From NCBI RefSeq assembly GCF_000264455.2, contig NC_017966.1:496001-560000 (forward strand): 64,000 nt of DNA, written 5' to 3'. This document shows, in pieces, positions 14,877 through 27,119 of this stretch. A model generated the notes under the pieces. The model saw only the letters and a program-made list of their open reading frames with translations. It was not told the DNA's origin and ran no database searches. A program made the translations under genes and the position numbers. Source of the stretch: Tistrella mobilis KA081020-065. Lineage in GTDB: Bacteria; Pseudomonadota; Alphaproteobacteria; Tistrellales; Tistrellaceae. How positions within the stretch are numbered: position 1 is the stretch's first letter; the number at the start of each line of letters is the position of its first letter.

Positions 14877-17570
14877 ATGCAGGCACCCGGCACCCCCGTC
14901 CCGAAACAGGCGGGCCGGATACTCGGCATGAGTACTCTGGCTTTCACCACATCCTTTGCCGTCTGGACGATCTTCTCGATCATCGGAATCCGCATCCAGC
15001 AGGAGCTGGGGCTGACCGATACCCAGTTCGGCCTCCTCGCCGGCACTCCCATCCTGACCGGATCGCTGGTGCGGATCGTGCTGGGCGTCTGGGCCGACCA
15101 GTATGGCGGGCGCACCGTCTTTGCGCTGACCATGCTGGCGGCGGCGGCGGCAACCGCCCTGCTCTCACTGGCCGACAGCTACGAGACCATGCTGCTGGCC
15201 GCCCTCGGCGTGGGCCTCGCCGGCGGCACCTTCGCCGTCGGCGTCGCCTATGTCTCCAAATGGTATCCGCGCGGCCGGCAGGGCACGGCGCTCGGCATCT
15301 TCGGTGCCGGCAATGTCGGCGCGGCGGTGACCAAATTCGTCGCCCCCTTCGTGATGGTCGCCTTCGGCTGGACCACGGTCGCCCTGGTCTGGGCGGCGGC
15401 GCTGGCGGTGATGGCGGTGGTGTTCTGGCTGACCACGGCCGACGATCCTGAAACCATCGCCCGCCGTGCCCGCGGCGAGAAGCCGCGCAGCGCCTTTCTG
15501 GAACTGGCGCCGCTGAAGCGGCTGCAGGTCTGGCGGTTCGCGCTCTACTACTTCTTCGTCTTCGGCGCCTTCGTGTCGCTGGCGCTGTGGCTGCCGCATT
15601 ATCTGGTGGGCGTCTACGGGCTCGACATCAAGACCGCCGGCATGCTCGCCGCCTTCTATTCGGTGCCGGCCAGCGTCTTCCGGGCCTATGGCGGCCATCT
15701 GTCCGACCGCAAAGGCGCGCGCACGATCATGTACTGGACCTTCGGGGTCTCGGTCATCGCCACCTTCATGCTGTCCTACCCGCCGACCGATTACGTCATC
15801 CACGGTCTCGCCGGCCCGATCGCCTTTTCGACCAGCATGGGGCTCGTGCCCTTCGTGATCCTGATCTTCGTGCTGGGCTTCTTCATGTCGCTCGGCAAGG
15901 CCGCAGTCTACAAGCATATCCCCGTCTACTACCCCGACAATGTCGGCGCGGTCGGCGGGCTGGTCGGGCTGATCGGCGGGCTGGGCGGCTTCATCCTGCC
16001 GCTCACCTTCGGCGTGATGCTCGACCTGACGGGCATCTGGACCAGCTGCTTCATGCTGCTGTTCGCGATCGTCGCCGCAGCCTTCATCTGGATGCATCTC
16101 TCGGTCCGGCAGATGGAACGCCAGGCGCTGGCCCCCGAACTCGACGCCCTGCCCGAGCTGCCGGAAATGCGCGAAATCCACGGCCCGGCAGAGCGCGCGG
16201 CGACCAGCCGGGTGATCGAGGACTGGCGGCCCGAGGATCCGGATTTTTGGAAGACCACCGGCCGGCGCGTCGCCCGGCGCAATCTCTGGATCTCCATCCC
16301 CTGCCTGCTGCTCGCCTTCGCGGTCTGGATGGTGTGGAGCATGGTGGTGGCCAAGCTGCCGGCGATCGGCTTCGCCTATTCGACCGAACAGCTGTTCTGG
16401 CTCGCAGCCCTGCCCGGCCTGTCGGGCGCCACGCTCCGGATCTTCTATGCCTTCATGGTGCCGGTCTTCGGCGGCCGGCTGTGGACCACACTCTCCACCG
16501 CATCGCTGCTGATCCCGGCCTTCGGCATCGGCTATGCCGTGCAGAACCCCGAAACCCCCTATCTGATCTTCCTGGTCCTCGCCCTGCTCTGCGGTTTCGG
16601 CGGCGGTAACTTCGCCTCCTCCATGGCCAATATCAGCTTCTTCTTCCCGAAGAACGAGAAGGGCAATGCCCTCGCCCTCAATGCCGGGCTCGGCAATCTG
16701 GGCGTCAGCGTGATGCAGTTCCTGGTGCCGCTGGTCATCACCATGGGCGTGTTCGGCGCCATGGGCGGCGATGCCCGCCCGACCGCGGCGGGCGATATGC
16801 TCTGGCTGCAGAATGCCGGCTTCGTCTGGGTGCCCTTCATCCTGGTCGCGACGGTGGCCGCCTGGTTCGGCATGAACGACATCGCCTCGGCCAGGGCCTC
16901 GTTCCGCGATCAGGCGGCGATCTTCGGCCGCTCGCACACCTGGATCATGTGCTGGCTCTATACCGGCACCTTCGGCTCGTTCATCGGCTATGCCGCCGCC
17001 TTCCCGCTGCTCACCCGCACCCAGTTCCCCGAAATCGACGCGCTGCAGTTCGTCTTCCTGGGCCCGCTGGTCGGCGCATTGTCGCGGGCCGGCACCGGCT
17101 GGATCTCGGACCGCTTCGGCGGCGGCCGGGTCACCCTCTGGACCTTCGTGCTGATGATCGCAGGCACGGCCGGCGTGATCTGGTTCCTGGGCATGAAGGA
17201 TCAGCCGGGCGCGTTCTGGGGCTTCTTCGCGATGTTCATGGTGCTGTTCTTCGCGACCGGCATCGGCAACGCCTCCACCTTCCAGATGATCCCCGTGATC
17301 ATGCGCACGGTGATCGACCGCACCGCCCCGGCCAACCTCGCCCCGGCAGAGCGGCTGCGCCAGGCCGAGCGCGAATCGGCCGCGATCATCGGCTTCACCT
17401 CGGCCATCGCCGCCTATGGCGCCTTCTTCATCCCCAAAGCCTATGGCAGCTCGATCGCCATGACCGGCGGTGCCGAAGCCGCACTGCTGGGCTTCCTCGG
17501 CTTCTACGTCACCTGCGTCGCCGTCACCTGGTTCTTCTACACCCGGAAGAACGCCCCGGTGCGCTGCTGA
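14877..17570 (+). CDS. narK: Fused nitrate/nitrite transporter NarK1-NarK2
   Basis: 897 residues, twice the size of one major-facilitator nitrate transporter. The first half (about 20-430) carries a complete 12-helix unit starting LAFTTSFAVWTIFSIIG and the loop DRKGAR. A hydrophilic linker (about 430-480) follows, then the second 12-helix unit starts WISIPCLLLAFAVWMVWS with a nitrate-signature-like GGGNFASSMANISFFFP. Paracoccus has the same NarK1-NarK2 fusion; there NarK1-type units act as proton/nitrate symporters and NarK2-type units as nitrate/nitrite exchangers. I chose the start after AGGTGG; two other ATGs lie 9 and 30 bases upstream. narG follows 27 bases after the stop. Confidence 0.93.
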   Translation: MQAPGTPVPKQAGRILGMSTLAFTTSFAVWTIFSIIGIRIQQELGLTDTQFGLLAGTPILTGSLVRIVLGVWADQYGGRTVFALTMLAAAAATALLSLADSYETMLLAALGVGLAGGTFAVGVAYVSKWYPRGRQGTALGIFGAGNVGAAVTKFVAPFVMVAFGWTTVALVWAAALAVMAVVFWLTTADDPETIARRARGEKPRSAFLELAPLKRLQVWRFALYYFFVFGAFVSLALWLPHYLVGVYGLDIKTAGMLAAFYSVPASVFRAYGGHLSDRKGARTIMYWTFGVSVIATFMLSYPPTDYVIHGLAGPIAFSTSMGLVPFVILIFVLGFFMSLGKAAVYKHIPVYYPDNVGAVGGLVGLIGGLGGFILPLTFGVMLDLTGIWTSCFMLLFAIVAAAFIWMHLSVRQMERQALAPELDALPELPEMREIHGPAERAATSRVIEDWRPEDPDFWKTTGRRVARRNLWISIPCLLLAFAVWMVWSMVVAKLPAIGFAYSTEQLFWLAALPGLSGATLRIFYAFMVPVFGGRLWTTLSTASLLIPAFGIGYAVQNPETPYLIFLVLALLCGFGGGNFASSMANISFFFPKNEKGNALALNAGLGNLGVSVMQFLVPLVITMGVFGAMGGDARPTAAGDMLWLQNAGFVWVPFILVATVAAWFGMNDIASARASFRDQAAIFGRSHTWIMCWLYTGTFGSFIGYAAAFPLLTRTQFPEIDALQFVFLGPLVGALSRAGTGWISDRFGGGRVTLWTFVLMIAGTAGVIWFLGMKDQPGAFWGFFAMFMVLFFATGIGNASTFQMIPVIMRTVIDRTAPANLAPAERLRQAERESAAIIGFTSAIAAYGAFFIPKAYGSSIAMTGGAEAALLGFLGFYVTCVAVTWFFYTRKNAPVRC

Positions 17571-17597
17571 GCCGCCGCACGCAAGGAATTCGTCCCG

Positions 17598-20500
17598 ATG
17601 AGCCATCTCCTCGACCGCCTCAACTTCCTGTCCGAGAAGACCGTCGGCCGGTTCTCGAACGGCCACGGCGTCACCACCACCGAAAGCCGCGCCTGGGAAG
17701 ACGCCTATCGCAAGCGCTGGCAGCACGACAAGATCGTGCGCTCCACCCATGGCGTGAACTGCACGGGTTCGTGCTCGTGGAAGATCTACGTCAAGGGCGG
17801 CATCGTCACCTGGGAAACCCAGCAGACCGACTATCCCCGCACCCGGCCCGACCTGCCCAACCACGAACCCCGCGGCTGTTCGCGCGGCGCCAGCTACAGC
17901 TGGTACATGTATTCGGCCAACCGGGTGAAGCATCCGCTGATCCGCGGCCGGCTGCTCAAGGCCTGGCGCGCCGCCCGCGCCAGCCTGCCGCCGGTGGCGG
18001 CCTGGGCCTCGATCGTGAACGACCCGGCGGCCCGCGCCTCTTACACGAAGCTCCGCGGCCTGGGCGGCTTCGTGCGGGCCGACTGGGACGAGGTGAACGA
18101 GATCATCGCCGCCGCCAATGCCCACACCGTCAAGGCCCATGGCCCTGACCGGGTGATCGGCTTCTCGCCGATCCCGGCGATGTCGATGGTCTCCTACGCT
18201 GCGGGCTCGCGCTATCTGTCGCTGCTGGGCGGGGTGTGCCTGTCGTTCTACGACTGGTATTGCGACCTGCCGCCGGCCTCGCCGATGACCTGGGGCGAGC
18301 AGACCGACGTGCCGGAATCGGCCGACTGGTACAATGCCGGCTTTCTGATGCTCTGGGGATCGAACGTGCCCCAGACCCGCACGCCCGACGCCCATTTCTA
18401 TACCGAGGTCCGCTATAAGGGCGCCAAATCGGTGGTGGTCTCACCCGACTACTCCGAAGCGGCCAAATTCGCCGATCTCTGGCTGCACCCCAAACAGGGC
18501 ACCGATGCGGCGCTGGCCATGGCGCTGGGGCATGTGGTGCTGCGCGAATTCCATCTGGACCGCACCACGCCCTATTTCGAGGACTATTGCCGGCGCTACA
18601 CCGACATGCCGATGCTGGTGCGGCTGGAACGTCGCGGCGACCGGCTGGTTCCGGGCCGGCTGCTGCGCGCCTCGGATTTCGAAGGCGGCCTTGGCGAGAC
18701 GGCGAATACCGAGTGGAAGACGGTCGCCCTCGACCACCGCTCGGGCGAGATCGTGGTGCCGCAGGGCTCCGCCGGCTTCCGCTGGGGGGATGCCGGCCGC
18801 TGGAACCTGGAGCCGCGCGACGGCCGGGGCCGCGAGATCGAACCGGTGATGACCCTGCTCGCAGGCCCGCTGCATGACGAGGTGGTCGAGGTCGGCTTCC
18901 CCTATTTCGGCAACCGCAAGCACGACCATTTCGAAGGCACCGATCATGCCGACGTGCTGGACCGCCGGGTGCCGGCGCGGCGGGTGCAACTGGCCGACGG
19001 CGAGGCGCTGGTCGCCACCGTCTTCGACCTGCTGGCCGCCAATTACGGCCTGGATCGCGGCCTGGGCGGCGCCAATGTCGCCCGCGACTACGATCTGAAC
19101 GAGCCCTATACCCCCGCCTGGGCGGAGCGCATCACCGGCGTGCCGCGCGGCCATATCATCACGGTCGCACGCGAATTCGCCCGCAATGCCGAAAAGACCA
19201 ATGGCCGGTCGATGGTCATCCTGGGCGCCGGGCTGAACCACTGGTACCACATGGACATGAACTATCGGGGGATCATCAATCTCCTGATCATGTGCGGCTG
19301 CATCGGCCAGTCCGGCGGCGGCTGGAGCCATTATGTCGGCCAGGAAAAGCTCAGGCCGCAGACCGGCTGGCTGCCGCTCGCCTTCGGGCTGGACTGGAAC
19401 CGGCCGCCGCGGCAGATGAACGGCACCTCCTTCTTCTATGCCCATACCGATCAGTGGCGCTATGAAACGCTCGACGTCGCCTCGATCCTGTCGCCGACGG
19501 CCCCCGAGGGCGACTGGTCGGGCAGCCTGATCGACTACAACATCCGTGCCGAGCGCATGGGCTGGCTGCCATCGGCCCCCCAGCTCGCCACCAACCCGCT
19601 GACGCTCGCCGCCGCCGCAGGCAAGGCCGGCCGGGAGGTCAAAGACTATATCGTCGACGGCCTGGCCGACGGCTCGCTGAAGATGTCGGCCGAAGATCCG
19701 GATGCGCCCGAGAACTGGCCGCGCAACCTGTTCGTCTGGCGCTCCAACCTGCTCGGCTCGTCGGGCAAGGGCCATGAATACTTCCTGAAGCACCTGCTCG
19801 GCACCTCGCATGGCGTGCTCGGCAAGGATCTGGGCAAAGAGGGCCGGCGGCGCTCCACCGAGGCCGCGTGGCACGACCGGGCGCCGGAAGGCAAGCTCGA
19901 CCTGCTGGTCACGCTCGACTTCCGCATGTCGACCACCTGCGTCTATTCCGACATCGTTCTGCCCACCGCCACCTGGTACGAGAAGAACGACCTCAACACT
20001 TCGGACATGCATCCCTTCATCCACCCGCTGTCGGCCGCGGCCGATCCGGCCTGGGAAGCGCGGAGCGACTGGGAGATCTTCAAGGGGCTGGCGCGCGCCT
20101 TCTCGAAAGTGGCACCCGAGGTGCTGGGGGTGGAGACCGATGTCGTGCTGACGCCGATCCTGCACGACACCGCCGGCGAAATGGCCCAGCCCTTCGACGT
20201 GCATGACTGGAAGCGTGCGGGTGCTAAGCCGGAGCCCGGCCGCACCGCGCCGCAGATCGCGGTGGTGGAGCGCGACTATCCGGGGCTCTACGACCGCTTC
20301 ACGGCCCTCGGGCCGCTGATGGACACGCTCGGCAATGGCGGCAAGGGCATCGGCTGGAAGACCAGCCACGAGGTCGAGGCGCTGGGCCGGCTGAACGGCA
20401 TCCAGCCCGAGGGCCGCAGCACGGCCGGACGGCCGCGGATCGAGACCGATATCGACGCGACCGAAGTCATCCTGATGCTGGCGCCCGAGACCAATGGCGA

Positions 20501-21334
20501 GGTGGCGGTGAAGGCCTGGGAGGCGCTGTCGAAGGCCACCGGCCGCGACCATGCCCATCTGGCCCTGCCCAAGGAAGACGAGAAGATCCGCTTCCGCGAC
20601 ATCGTCGCCCAGCCGCGCAAGATCATCTCGTCGCCCACCTGGTCGGGCATCGAGTCGGAAAGCGTCTGCTACAACGCCGGCTATACCAATGTCCACGAGC
20701 TGATCCCCTGGCGCACGCTGACCGGCCGTCAGCAGCTCTATCAGGATCATCTCTGGATGCGGGCCTTCGGCGAGGGCTTCTGCCTCTACCGGCCGCCGAT
20801 CGACACCCGCTCGATCGATCCGGTGATCCGCGAGAAGGACGACGGCACGCCGCAGGTGGTGCTGAACTTCATCACCCCGCACCAGAAATGGGGCATCCAC
20901 TCCACCTATTCCGACAATCTGCTGATGCTGACGCTCAATCGCGGCGGGCCGGTGGTCTGGATGTCGGAGGTGGACGCCGCCCGGGCCGGCATCACCGACA
21001 ACGACTGGGTGGAGGTCTACAACGCCAACGGCGCGCTGGTCGCGCGGGCGGTCGTGTCCCAGCGCATGAAGCAGGGCACGCTGTATATGTACCACGCCCA
21101 GGAAAAGATCGTGAATACGCCGGGATCGAAGGTCACCGGCCAGCGCGGCGGCATCCACAACTCGGTGACCCGCGCCATCACCAAGCCGACACACATGATC
21201 GGCGGCTATGTGCAGCAGTCTTACGGCTTCAATTACTACGGCACGGTCGGCTCCAACCGCGACGAATTCGTTGTCGTCCGGCGGTTGGACAAGATCGACT
21301 GGCTGGAAGGGCCGTATCGTGAGGAGGCGGCGGA

Positions 21335-21338
<4 letters not shown>
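17598..21338 (+). CDS. narG: Respiratory nitrate reductase alpha subunit
   Basis: 1246 residues, the normal NarG length. It is the Mo-bis-MGD catalytic subunit reducing nitrate to nitrite at the inner face of the membrane. Seen: the FS0 cluster ligands His51, Cys55, Cys59 and Cys94 (STHGVNCTGSCSW, then PRGCSRGAS), and the conserved FYDWYCDLPPASP segment bearing the Asp that coordinates molybdenum. There is no Tat signal, as expected for NarG. The start has a gcaaggaa ribosome region. Its stop overlaps the narH start by 4 bp. Confidence 0.98.
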
Positions 21339-22873
<1,535 letters not shown>

Positions 22874-22877
22874 CGCC

Positions 22878-23603
22878 ATGTCCCGGATCTTCAAGATCGC
22901 CTCGGTGCTGCTCACCTATCCGACGCCGGAGCTTCAGGCCGCAGCGCCGGAGCTTCGCGCCGCCATCGCTGCGGAGACCTGCCTTCCGTCCGCATTGCGC
23001 ACGGCGCTCAACGAACTGGTCGGCACCATCGCCGATCGCGACATCTATGCGGCGCAGGAAGACTATGTCCTGCTCTTCGACCGCACCCGGTCGCTGTCGC
23101 TGAACCTGTTCGAGCATGTCCATGGCGAAAGCCGCGATCGCGGCCAGGCGATGGTCGATCTGCTCGGCATGTACGAGGCGGCGGGTTTCGTACTCGGCGC
23201 CCGCGAGCTGCCGGATCACCTGCCGGCCTTCCTTGAATATCTCTCGACCCGCAGCGCGGCCGAGGCCACGGAACTGGCGGGCGGCATCGGCCATATCATC
23301 GAAGCCCTGCAGGAACGGCTGATCGCCCGCAACAGCCCCTATGCCGCGATCTTCGCCGCGCTGATCGCAGCCGGCGCCACCGCCGAAGACCGCGAGGCGG
23401 TCGCGATGGTGATGGACCTGCCCGATGACGACCCGACCGATCTGGCCGCCCTCGACCAGGTCTGGGAGGAAGACGCCGTGCGCTTTGCCGGTGCCGCAGC
23501 CGGCGAGGGCGACTGCGGCCCCGACCGGCTGCGCCGGCGCCTGCGTGCCGCCGCCCGCCCCGCCGCAGACCCGGCGCCGGCCGCAACAGAGGAGGTTTCG
23601 TGA
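22878..23603 (+). CDS. narJ: Nitrate reductase molybdenum cofactor assembly chaperone
   Basis: 241 residues, TorD/NarJ fold. It begins MSRIFKIASVLLTYPTPEL, the usual NarJ N terminus, and carries LFDRTRSLSLNLFEHVHGESRDRGQAM, the diagnostic central motif. It binds apo-NarG during cofactor insertion and is not part of the final enzyme. The start is the ATG just after the narH stop. Its stop overlaps the narI ATG by one base. Confidence 0.96.
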   Translation: MSRIFKIASVLLTYPTPELQAAAPELRAAIAAETCLPSALRTALNELVGTIADRDIYAAQEDYVLLFDRTRSLSLNLFEHVHGESRDRGQAMVDLLGMYEAAGFVLGARELPDHLPAFLEYLSTRSAAEATELAGGIGHIIEALQERLIARNSPYAAIFAALIAAGATAEDREAVAMVMDLPDDDPTDLAALDQVWEEDAVRFAGAAAGEGDCGPDRLRRRLRAAARPAADPAPAATEEVS

Positions 23604-24349
23604 TGGCCAGCTACATCCACGGCGCCGTGTTCGGCGTCTATCCCTATGTGGCACTCGCGGTGCTGATCCTGGGCAGCGCGCTGCGCTATGACCGCGACCC
23701 CTATACCTGGCGATCGGGATCCAGCCAGCTGCTCCGCCGCCGCCAGCTGATCTGGGGCTCGGTGCTGTTCCATCTGGGCGTGCTGGTGATCTTCGCGGGC
23801 CATCTGGTCGGGCTGCTGACCCCCATCCAGGTCTTCGACACGCTGGGCATCAGCCATGGCGCCAAGCAGCTGCTGGCGATCGTGGCGGGTGGCGTCGCCG
23901 GCATCGCGGCCATCATCGGTGCCAGCCTGCTGATCCATCGCCGCTTCTTCGACCCGCGCATCCGGCGCACCTCCAGCACCACCGATCTGCTGATCATCGT
24001 GCTGCTCTGGCTGCAACTGGCGCTCGGGCTCGCCACCATCCCGGTCTCGCTCGGCCATCTGGACGGGCATGAGATGGTGAAGTTCATGAGCTGGGCACAG
24101 GGCATCTTCACCTTCGACACCGCCGCCGCCGGCTACATCGCCGATGTCCACCCGATCTTCAAGGCGCACCTCTTCCTGGGGCTGACGATCCTGTTGCTCT
24201 TCCCTTTCACGCGGCTCGTCCACATGCTCAGCGCCCCCATCCGCTATGTCTGGCGCCCGGGTTATCAGGTTGTGCGGACGCGCCGCCGGCCCGTCGGCAA
24301 CCACCCCGGCGCCAGCCGCCCCGCGGCCGCCCGGCCCGGCACCCGTTGA
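23603..24349 (+). CDS. narI: Respiratory nitrate reductase gamma subunit (cytochrome b)
   Basis: 248 residues with five membrane segments. Paired haem-ligand histidines are in LFHLGVLVIFAGHLVGL (early) and HPIFKAHLFLGLTILLLFPFTRLVH (late). It oxidises quinol and feeds NarH. The strong aggagg ribosome site is 8 bases before this ATG; a GTG three bases upstream is less likely. The C terminus has a basic tail (RPGYQVVRTRRRP). Confidence 0.96.
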   Translation: MASYIHGAVFGVYPYVALAVLILGSALRYDRDPYTWRSGSSQLLRRRQLIWGSVLFHLGVLVIFAGHLVGLLTPIQVFDTLGISHGAKQLLAIVAGGVAGIAAIIGASLLIHRRFFDPRIRRTSSTTDLLIIVLLWLQLALGLATIPVSLGHLDGHEMVKFMSWAQGIFTFDTAAAGYIADVHPIFKAHLFLGLTILLLFPFTRLVHMLSAPIRYVWRPGYQVVRTRRRPVGNHPGASRPAAARPGTR

Positions 24350-24361
24350 ACGGAGGCAGAG

Positions 24362-25252
24362 ATGGTCGTCATCCGTCAGAGCCCGCGTGTCGCGGCGGCA
24401 CGGTCCGCCGCCGCCCGGCATGCCCACCACGCCGCCAGCCATATGCACATGGCCGACCCCGTCCCCGTTTCGGTTGACGGGCGGGACATCCCCGAAGAGG
24501 AGATCCGGGCCGAGATGCACAATCATCCGGGCCCCGACCCGGACACCGCCCGCAATGCTGCGGCGCAAGCGCTGGTGATCCGCGAGCTGCTGCTGAACGC
24601 CGCCCGGGCCCGCGACATCACGGCCCGCCCCGGCACCGACGGCCAGGGCCGGCAGGAGCTGGACGACGAGGCGCTGATCCGCGCCCTGCTCGATGCCGAG
24701 GTCACCACGCCCCAGGCAGACACGGCCGCCTGCCGGCGCCATTACGACAGCCATCCCGGGCGTTTCACGACCTCTCCGGTCTGGGAGGCGCGGCACATCC
24801 TGCTCGCCGCCACAGAGACCGACGAGGCCGGCCGCAAAGCGACGCGCGAGCGGGCGCAGGCGATCCTGGCCGAGCTGGCGAGCGATCCCGACCGCTTCGC
24901 GGACCTCGCCACCGCCTTTTCCGCCTGCCCGTCCCGGGCGGAGGGCGGCCGTCTGGGCCAGCTGGTCCGCGGCTCTACCGTGCCCGAATTCGAGGCGGCG
25001 CTCGCCCGGATGAACCCGGGGGAGATTGCGCCCGCACCGGTCGAGACCCGGTTCGGGGTCCATGTGGTGGCGCTGGACCGCCACCTGCCCGGCGCGGTGC
25101 TGCCCTTCGAAGCGGTGGAGGCACGCATCGCCGCCTGGCTCGAAGCCGCAAGCTGGAGCCGGGGCGTCGCGCAGTTCATCTCGGTGCTGGCCGCGGAGGC
25201 CGATATCCGGGGCGTCGCACTGGCAACGGCGGAGGGGCCGCTGGTGCGCTGA
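24362..25252 (+). CDS. Parvulin-type peptidyl-prolyl isomerase (PpiC)
   Basis: 296 residues. The parvulin domain is at about 135-235 (WEARHILLA, FADLATAFSACPSRAEGGRLGQLVRG, FGVHVVALDR). The N-terminal region lacks a signal peptide and contains a His-rich stretch (ARHAHHAASHMHMADP). Such PpiC genes commonly trail narGHJI in alpha- and betaproteobacteria and may help fold the cytoplasmic nitrate reductase. It follows narI by 12 bases and is presumably co-transcribed. Confidence 0.9.
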   Translation: MVVIRQSPRVAAARSAAARHAHHAASHMHMADPVPVSVDGRDIPEEEIRAEMHNHPGPDPDTARNAAAQALVIRELLLNAARARDITARPGTDGQGRQELDDEALIRALLDAEVTTPQADTAACRRHYDSHPGRFTTSPVWEARHILLAATETDEAGRKATRERAQAILAELASDPDRFADLATAFSACPSRAEGGRLGQLVRGSTVPEFEAALARMNPGEIAPAPVETRFGVHVVALDRHLPGAVLPFEAVEARIAAWLEAASWSRGVAQFISVLAAEADIRGVALATAEGPLVR

Positions 25253-25299
25253 CCCGGCGGCAGATCCCTGGTGACAGGCAGAGGAGGAGGTGCGGGAGC

Positions 25300-25854
25300 A
25301 TGGAAACCGACCGGATCGCCCTTGGCGCCCTGACCGAGGGCCTGCCGCCCACGCTTTTCCTCTCGCCGCTCGACCGGATCTTCGCCGATCATTTCCGCCA
25401 GCGCGCCCTGTTCCGCAGCCTGGACCGGATCGCTACCACGCCGGATGTCGATCCGGCGCTGATCACCGCCGTGACCGGCTTCCTCGCGACCGAGGTCGAG
25501 CCCCACTGGACGGATGAGGAAGACGACCTCTTCCCCCTGCTCCGCGCCCGCGCGCGCCCCGAAGACAGGATCCGCCGGCTGCTGGCGAGGCTCGCCCGCG
25601 ATCACGACGCCGCCCGGACCGCGCGCGCCCGGATCATCGCCGGCCTGCCCGACCCCGCCACCCGCCGCGATCCGGCCTTCCGCGAGATGCTGACCGGCTT
25701 CGCGGCGGATGAGCGCCGGCATCTCTGCCTGGAGAACGCCGTGGTCCTGCCGATTGCGCGGGCCCGGCTCGGCCATCAGGATCTGATGGTGCTGGGCCAG
25801 CGCATGGCCGCGCGGCGCGGCGTGCCCATCGCCATGACGGAGTATGTGACATGA
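25300..25854 (+). CDS. Hemerythrin-like (HHE) domain protein
   Basis: 184 residues, four-helix-bundle hemerythrin pattern with candidate di-iron ligands His31 (FADHFRQR), His69 (EPHWTDEED) with Glu73/74, His102 (ARDHDAAR), His141 and Glu145 (ERRHLCLENAVVLP). Hemerythrins bind O2 or NO. In a nitrate-respiration operon a role in NO or oxygen sensing/storage, or in repair of iron-sulphur damage, is plausible but inferred. A strong AGGAGGAGG lies upstream; its stop overlaps moeA by 4 bp. Confidence 0.88.
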   Translation: METDRIALGALTEGLPPTLFLSPLDRIFADHFRQRALFRSLDRIATTPDVDPALITAVTGFLATEVEPHWTDEEDDLFPLLRARARPEDRIRRLLARLARDHDAARTARARIIAGLPDPATRRDPAFREMLTGFAADERRHLCLENAVVLPIARARLGHQDLMVLGQRMAARRGVPIAMTEYVT

Positions 25855-27119
25855 CCTCCCCCGGAGAGTGCAACTGCGACGGCCCCGGGCTGCTCGCCCT
25901 CGACCAGGCGGTGGCCCGCGCCGTGGCGCTCTGCCGGCCGGTCACTGACACCGACGACGCGCCTCTGGCCACGGCGGCGGGCCGGATCTCGGCCGCACCG
26001 CTCGTCGCTCCGGAACCGATGCCCCGCTTCGACCATGCCGCGATGGACGGCTATGCCCTCCGTGGCGAGGATCTGGGCGGCAGCGGGCCGTGGCCGTTGC
26101 CGGTCACCGGCCTTGCCGCAGCGGGCGGCGCCGCACCGGCAGCGAACAGCGGGCCGCACGCCCTGCGCATCCTGACCGGCGCCCCGGTGCCCGCGGGCTT
26201 AGACCGGGTGGTGATGCAGGAAGACTGCACGGCCGGGGACGGGATGGTGACGATCCGCCGCGATCCCGGCCCCGGCGCCAATATCCGCCGCGCGGGAGAG
26301 GATGCCCGGGCCGGCCAGATCCTGTTTCCGGCCGGGCGGCGGATCGACGCCGTCGCCGTGGCGCTCGCCGCCATCGCCGGCCGGCCGGTGCTGCCGGTGG
26401 TGCGGCGGACCCGGGTCGGCGTGATGACTTTCGGAGACGAGCTGGTGGCGCCGGGCGCCCCACCCGGCCCGGCGGCGATCCATGATTCCAACCGGCCGAT
26501 GCTGCTGGCGGCGCTGGCGCGGCCCGATGTCGCGGCGGCCGATCTGGGCGCCCTGCCCGATGATCAGGCGATCATCACCGCCGCCATCACCGATGCCGCG
26601 GGCCGTTTCGACCTGATCGTCTCGACCGGGGGGGCCTCGGTCGGTGATCGCGATCACCTGAAACCCGCCTTCCTCGCGGCCGGCGGCACAATCGAGGGCT
26701 GGCGGGTGGCGATGAAGCCCGGCAAGCCGGTGATGTTCGGCCGGATCGGGGGTGCCGTTTTCCTGGGCCTGCCGGGCAATCCCGTGGCCGCATTGCTGGG
26801 CCTGCGCCTGTTCGGCACGGCGATGATCCGCCGGTTGCAGGGGCGCCCGGCCGAGCCCCCGCCGGTCATGGCCGCCGCCGGCTTCACCCATGGCCGCCGG
26901 GCCGGGCGTACCGAATTTCTGCCCGCCCGCCTCAGCTGCCAGCCGGGTCGGCAGCCCGCCGTCGTCACCACCGGCGGCAGCGGCGCCGCACGGCTGGTGC
27001 CGCTCGTCGCCGCCACCGGATTTGCCGTCATCCCCGCCGCGCAGGACACGGTGGCGCCCGGTGACCCCGTCGGCTGGCTGCCTTTCGCCGACACCGATCT
27101 GTCCGGAGACCCGTCATGA
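25851..27119 (+). CDS. moeA: Molybdopterin molybdenumtransferase
   Basis: 422 residues. It inserts molybdate into adenylylated molybdopterin. Seen: FDHAAMDGYAL near the N terminus, GVMTFGDEL, VSTGGASVGDRDH, the MKPGKPVMFG motif and GLPGNPVAALLG. The N terminus has an unusual short Cys pair (ECNCDG). It overlaps the hemerythrin gene and the DUF2478 gene by 4 bp each, so the cofactor genes are translationally coupled with the nitrate-reductase operon. Confidence 0.94.
   Translation: MTSPGECNCDGPGLLALDQAVARAVALCRPVTDTDDAPLATAAGRISAAPLVAPEPMPRFDHAAMDGYALRGEDLGGSGPWPLPVTGLAAAGGAAPAANSGPHALRILTGAPVPAGLDRVVMQEDCTAGDGMVTIRRDPGPGANIRRAGEDARAGQILFPAGRRIDAVAVALAAIAGRPVLPVVRRTRVGVMTFGDELVAPGAPPGPAAIHDSNRPMLLAALARPDVAAADLGALPDDQAIITAAITDAAGRFDLIVSTGGASVGDRDHLKPAFLAAGGTIEGWRVAMKPGKPVMFGRIGGAVFLGLPGNPVAALLGLRLFGTAMIRRLQGRPAEPPPVMAAAGFTHGRRAGRTEFLPARLSCQPGRQPAVVTTGGSGAARLVPLVAATGFAVIPAAQDTVAPGDPVGWLPFADTDLSGDPS

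Noticed and set aside
15165-18395. Very long minus-strand open frame (over 1000 codons) opposite narK/narG; similar ones opposite 2706-5603 and 18441-21194
   Set aside because: They lie antisense to well-recognised genes; their translations are His/Gln/Arg/Gly-rich without domain character, as expected from high-GC third-position bias.
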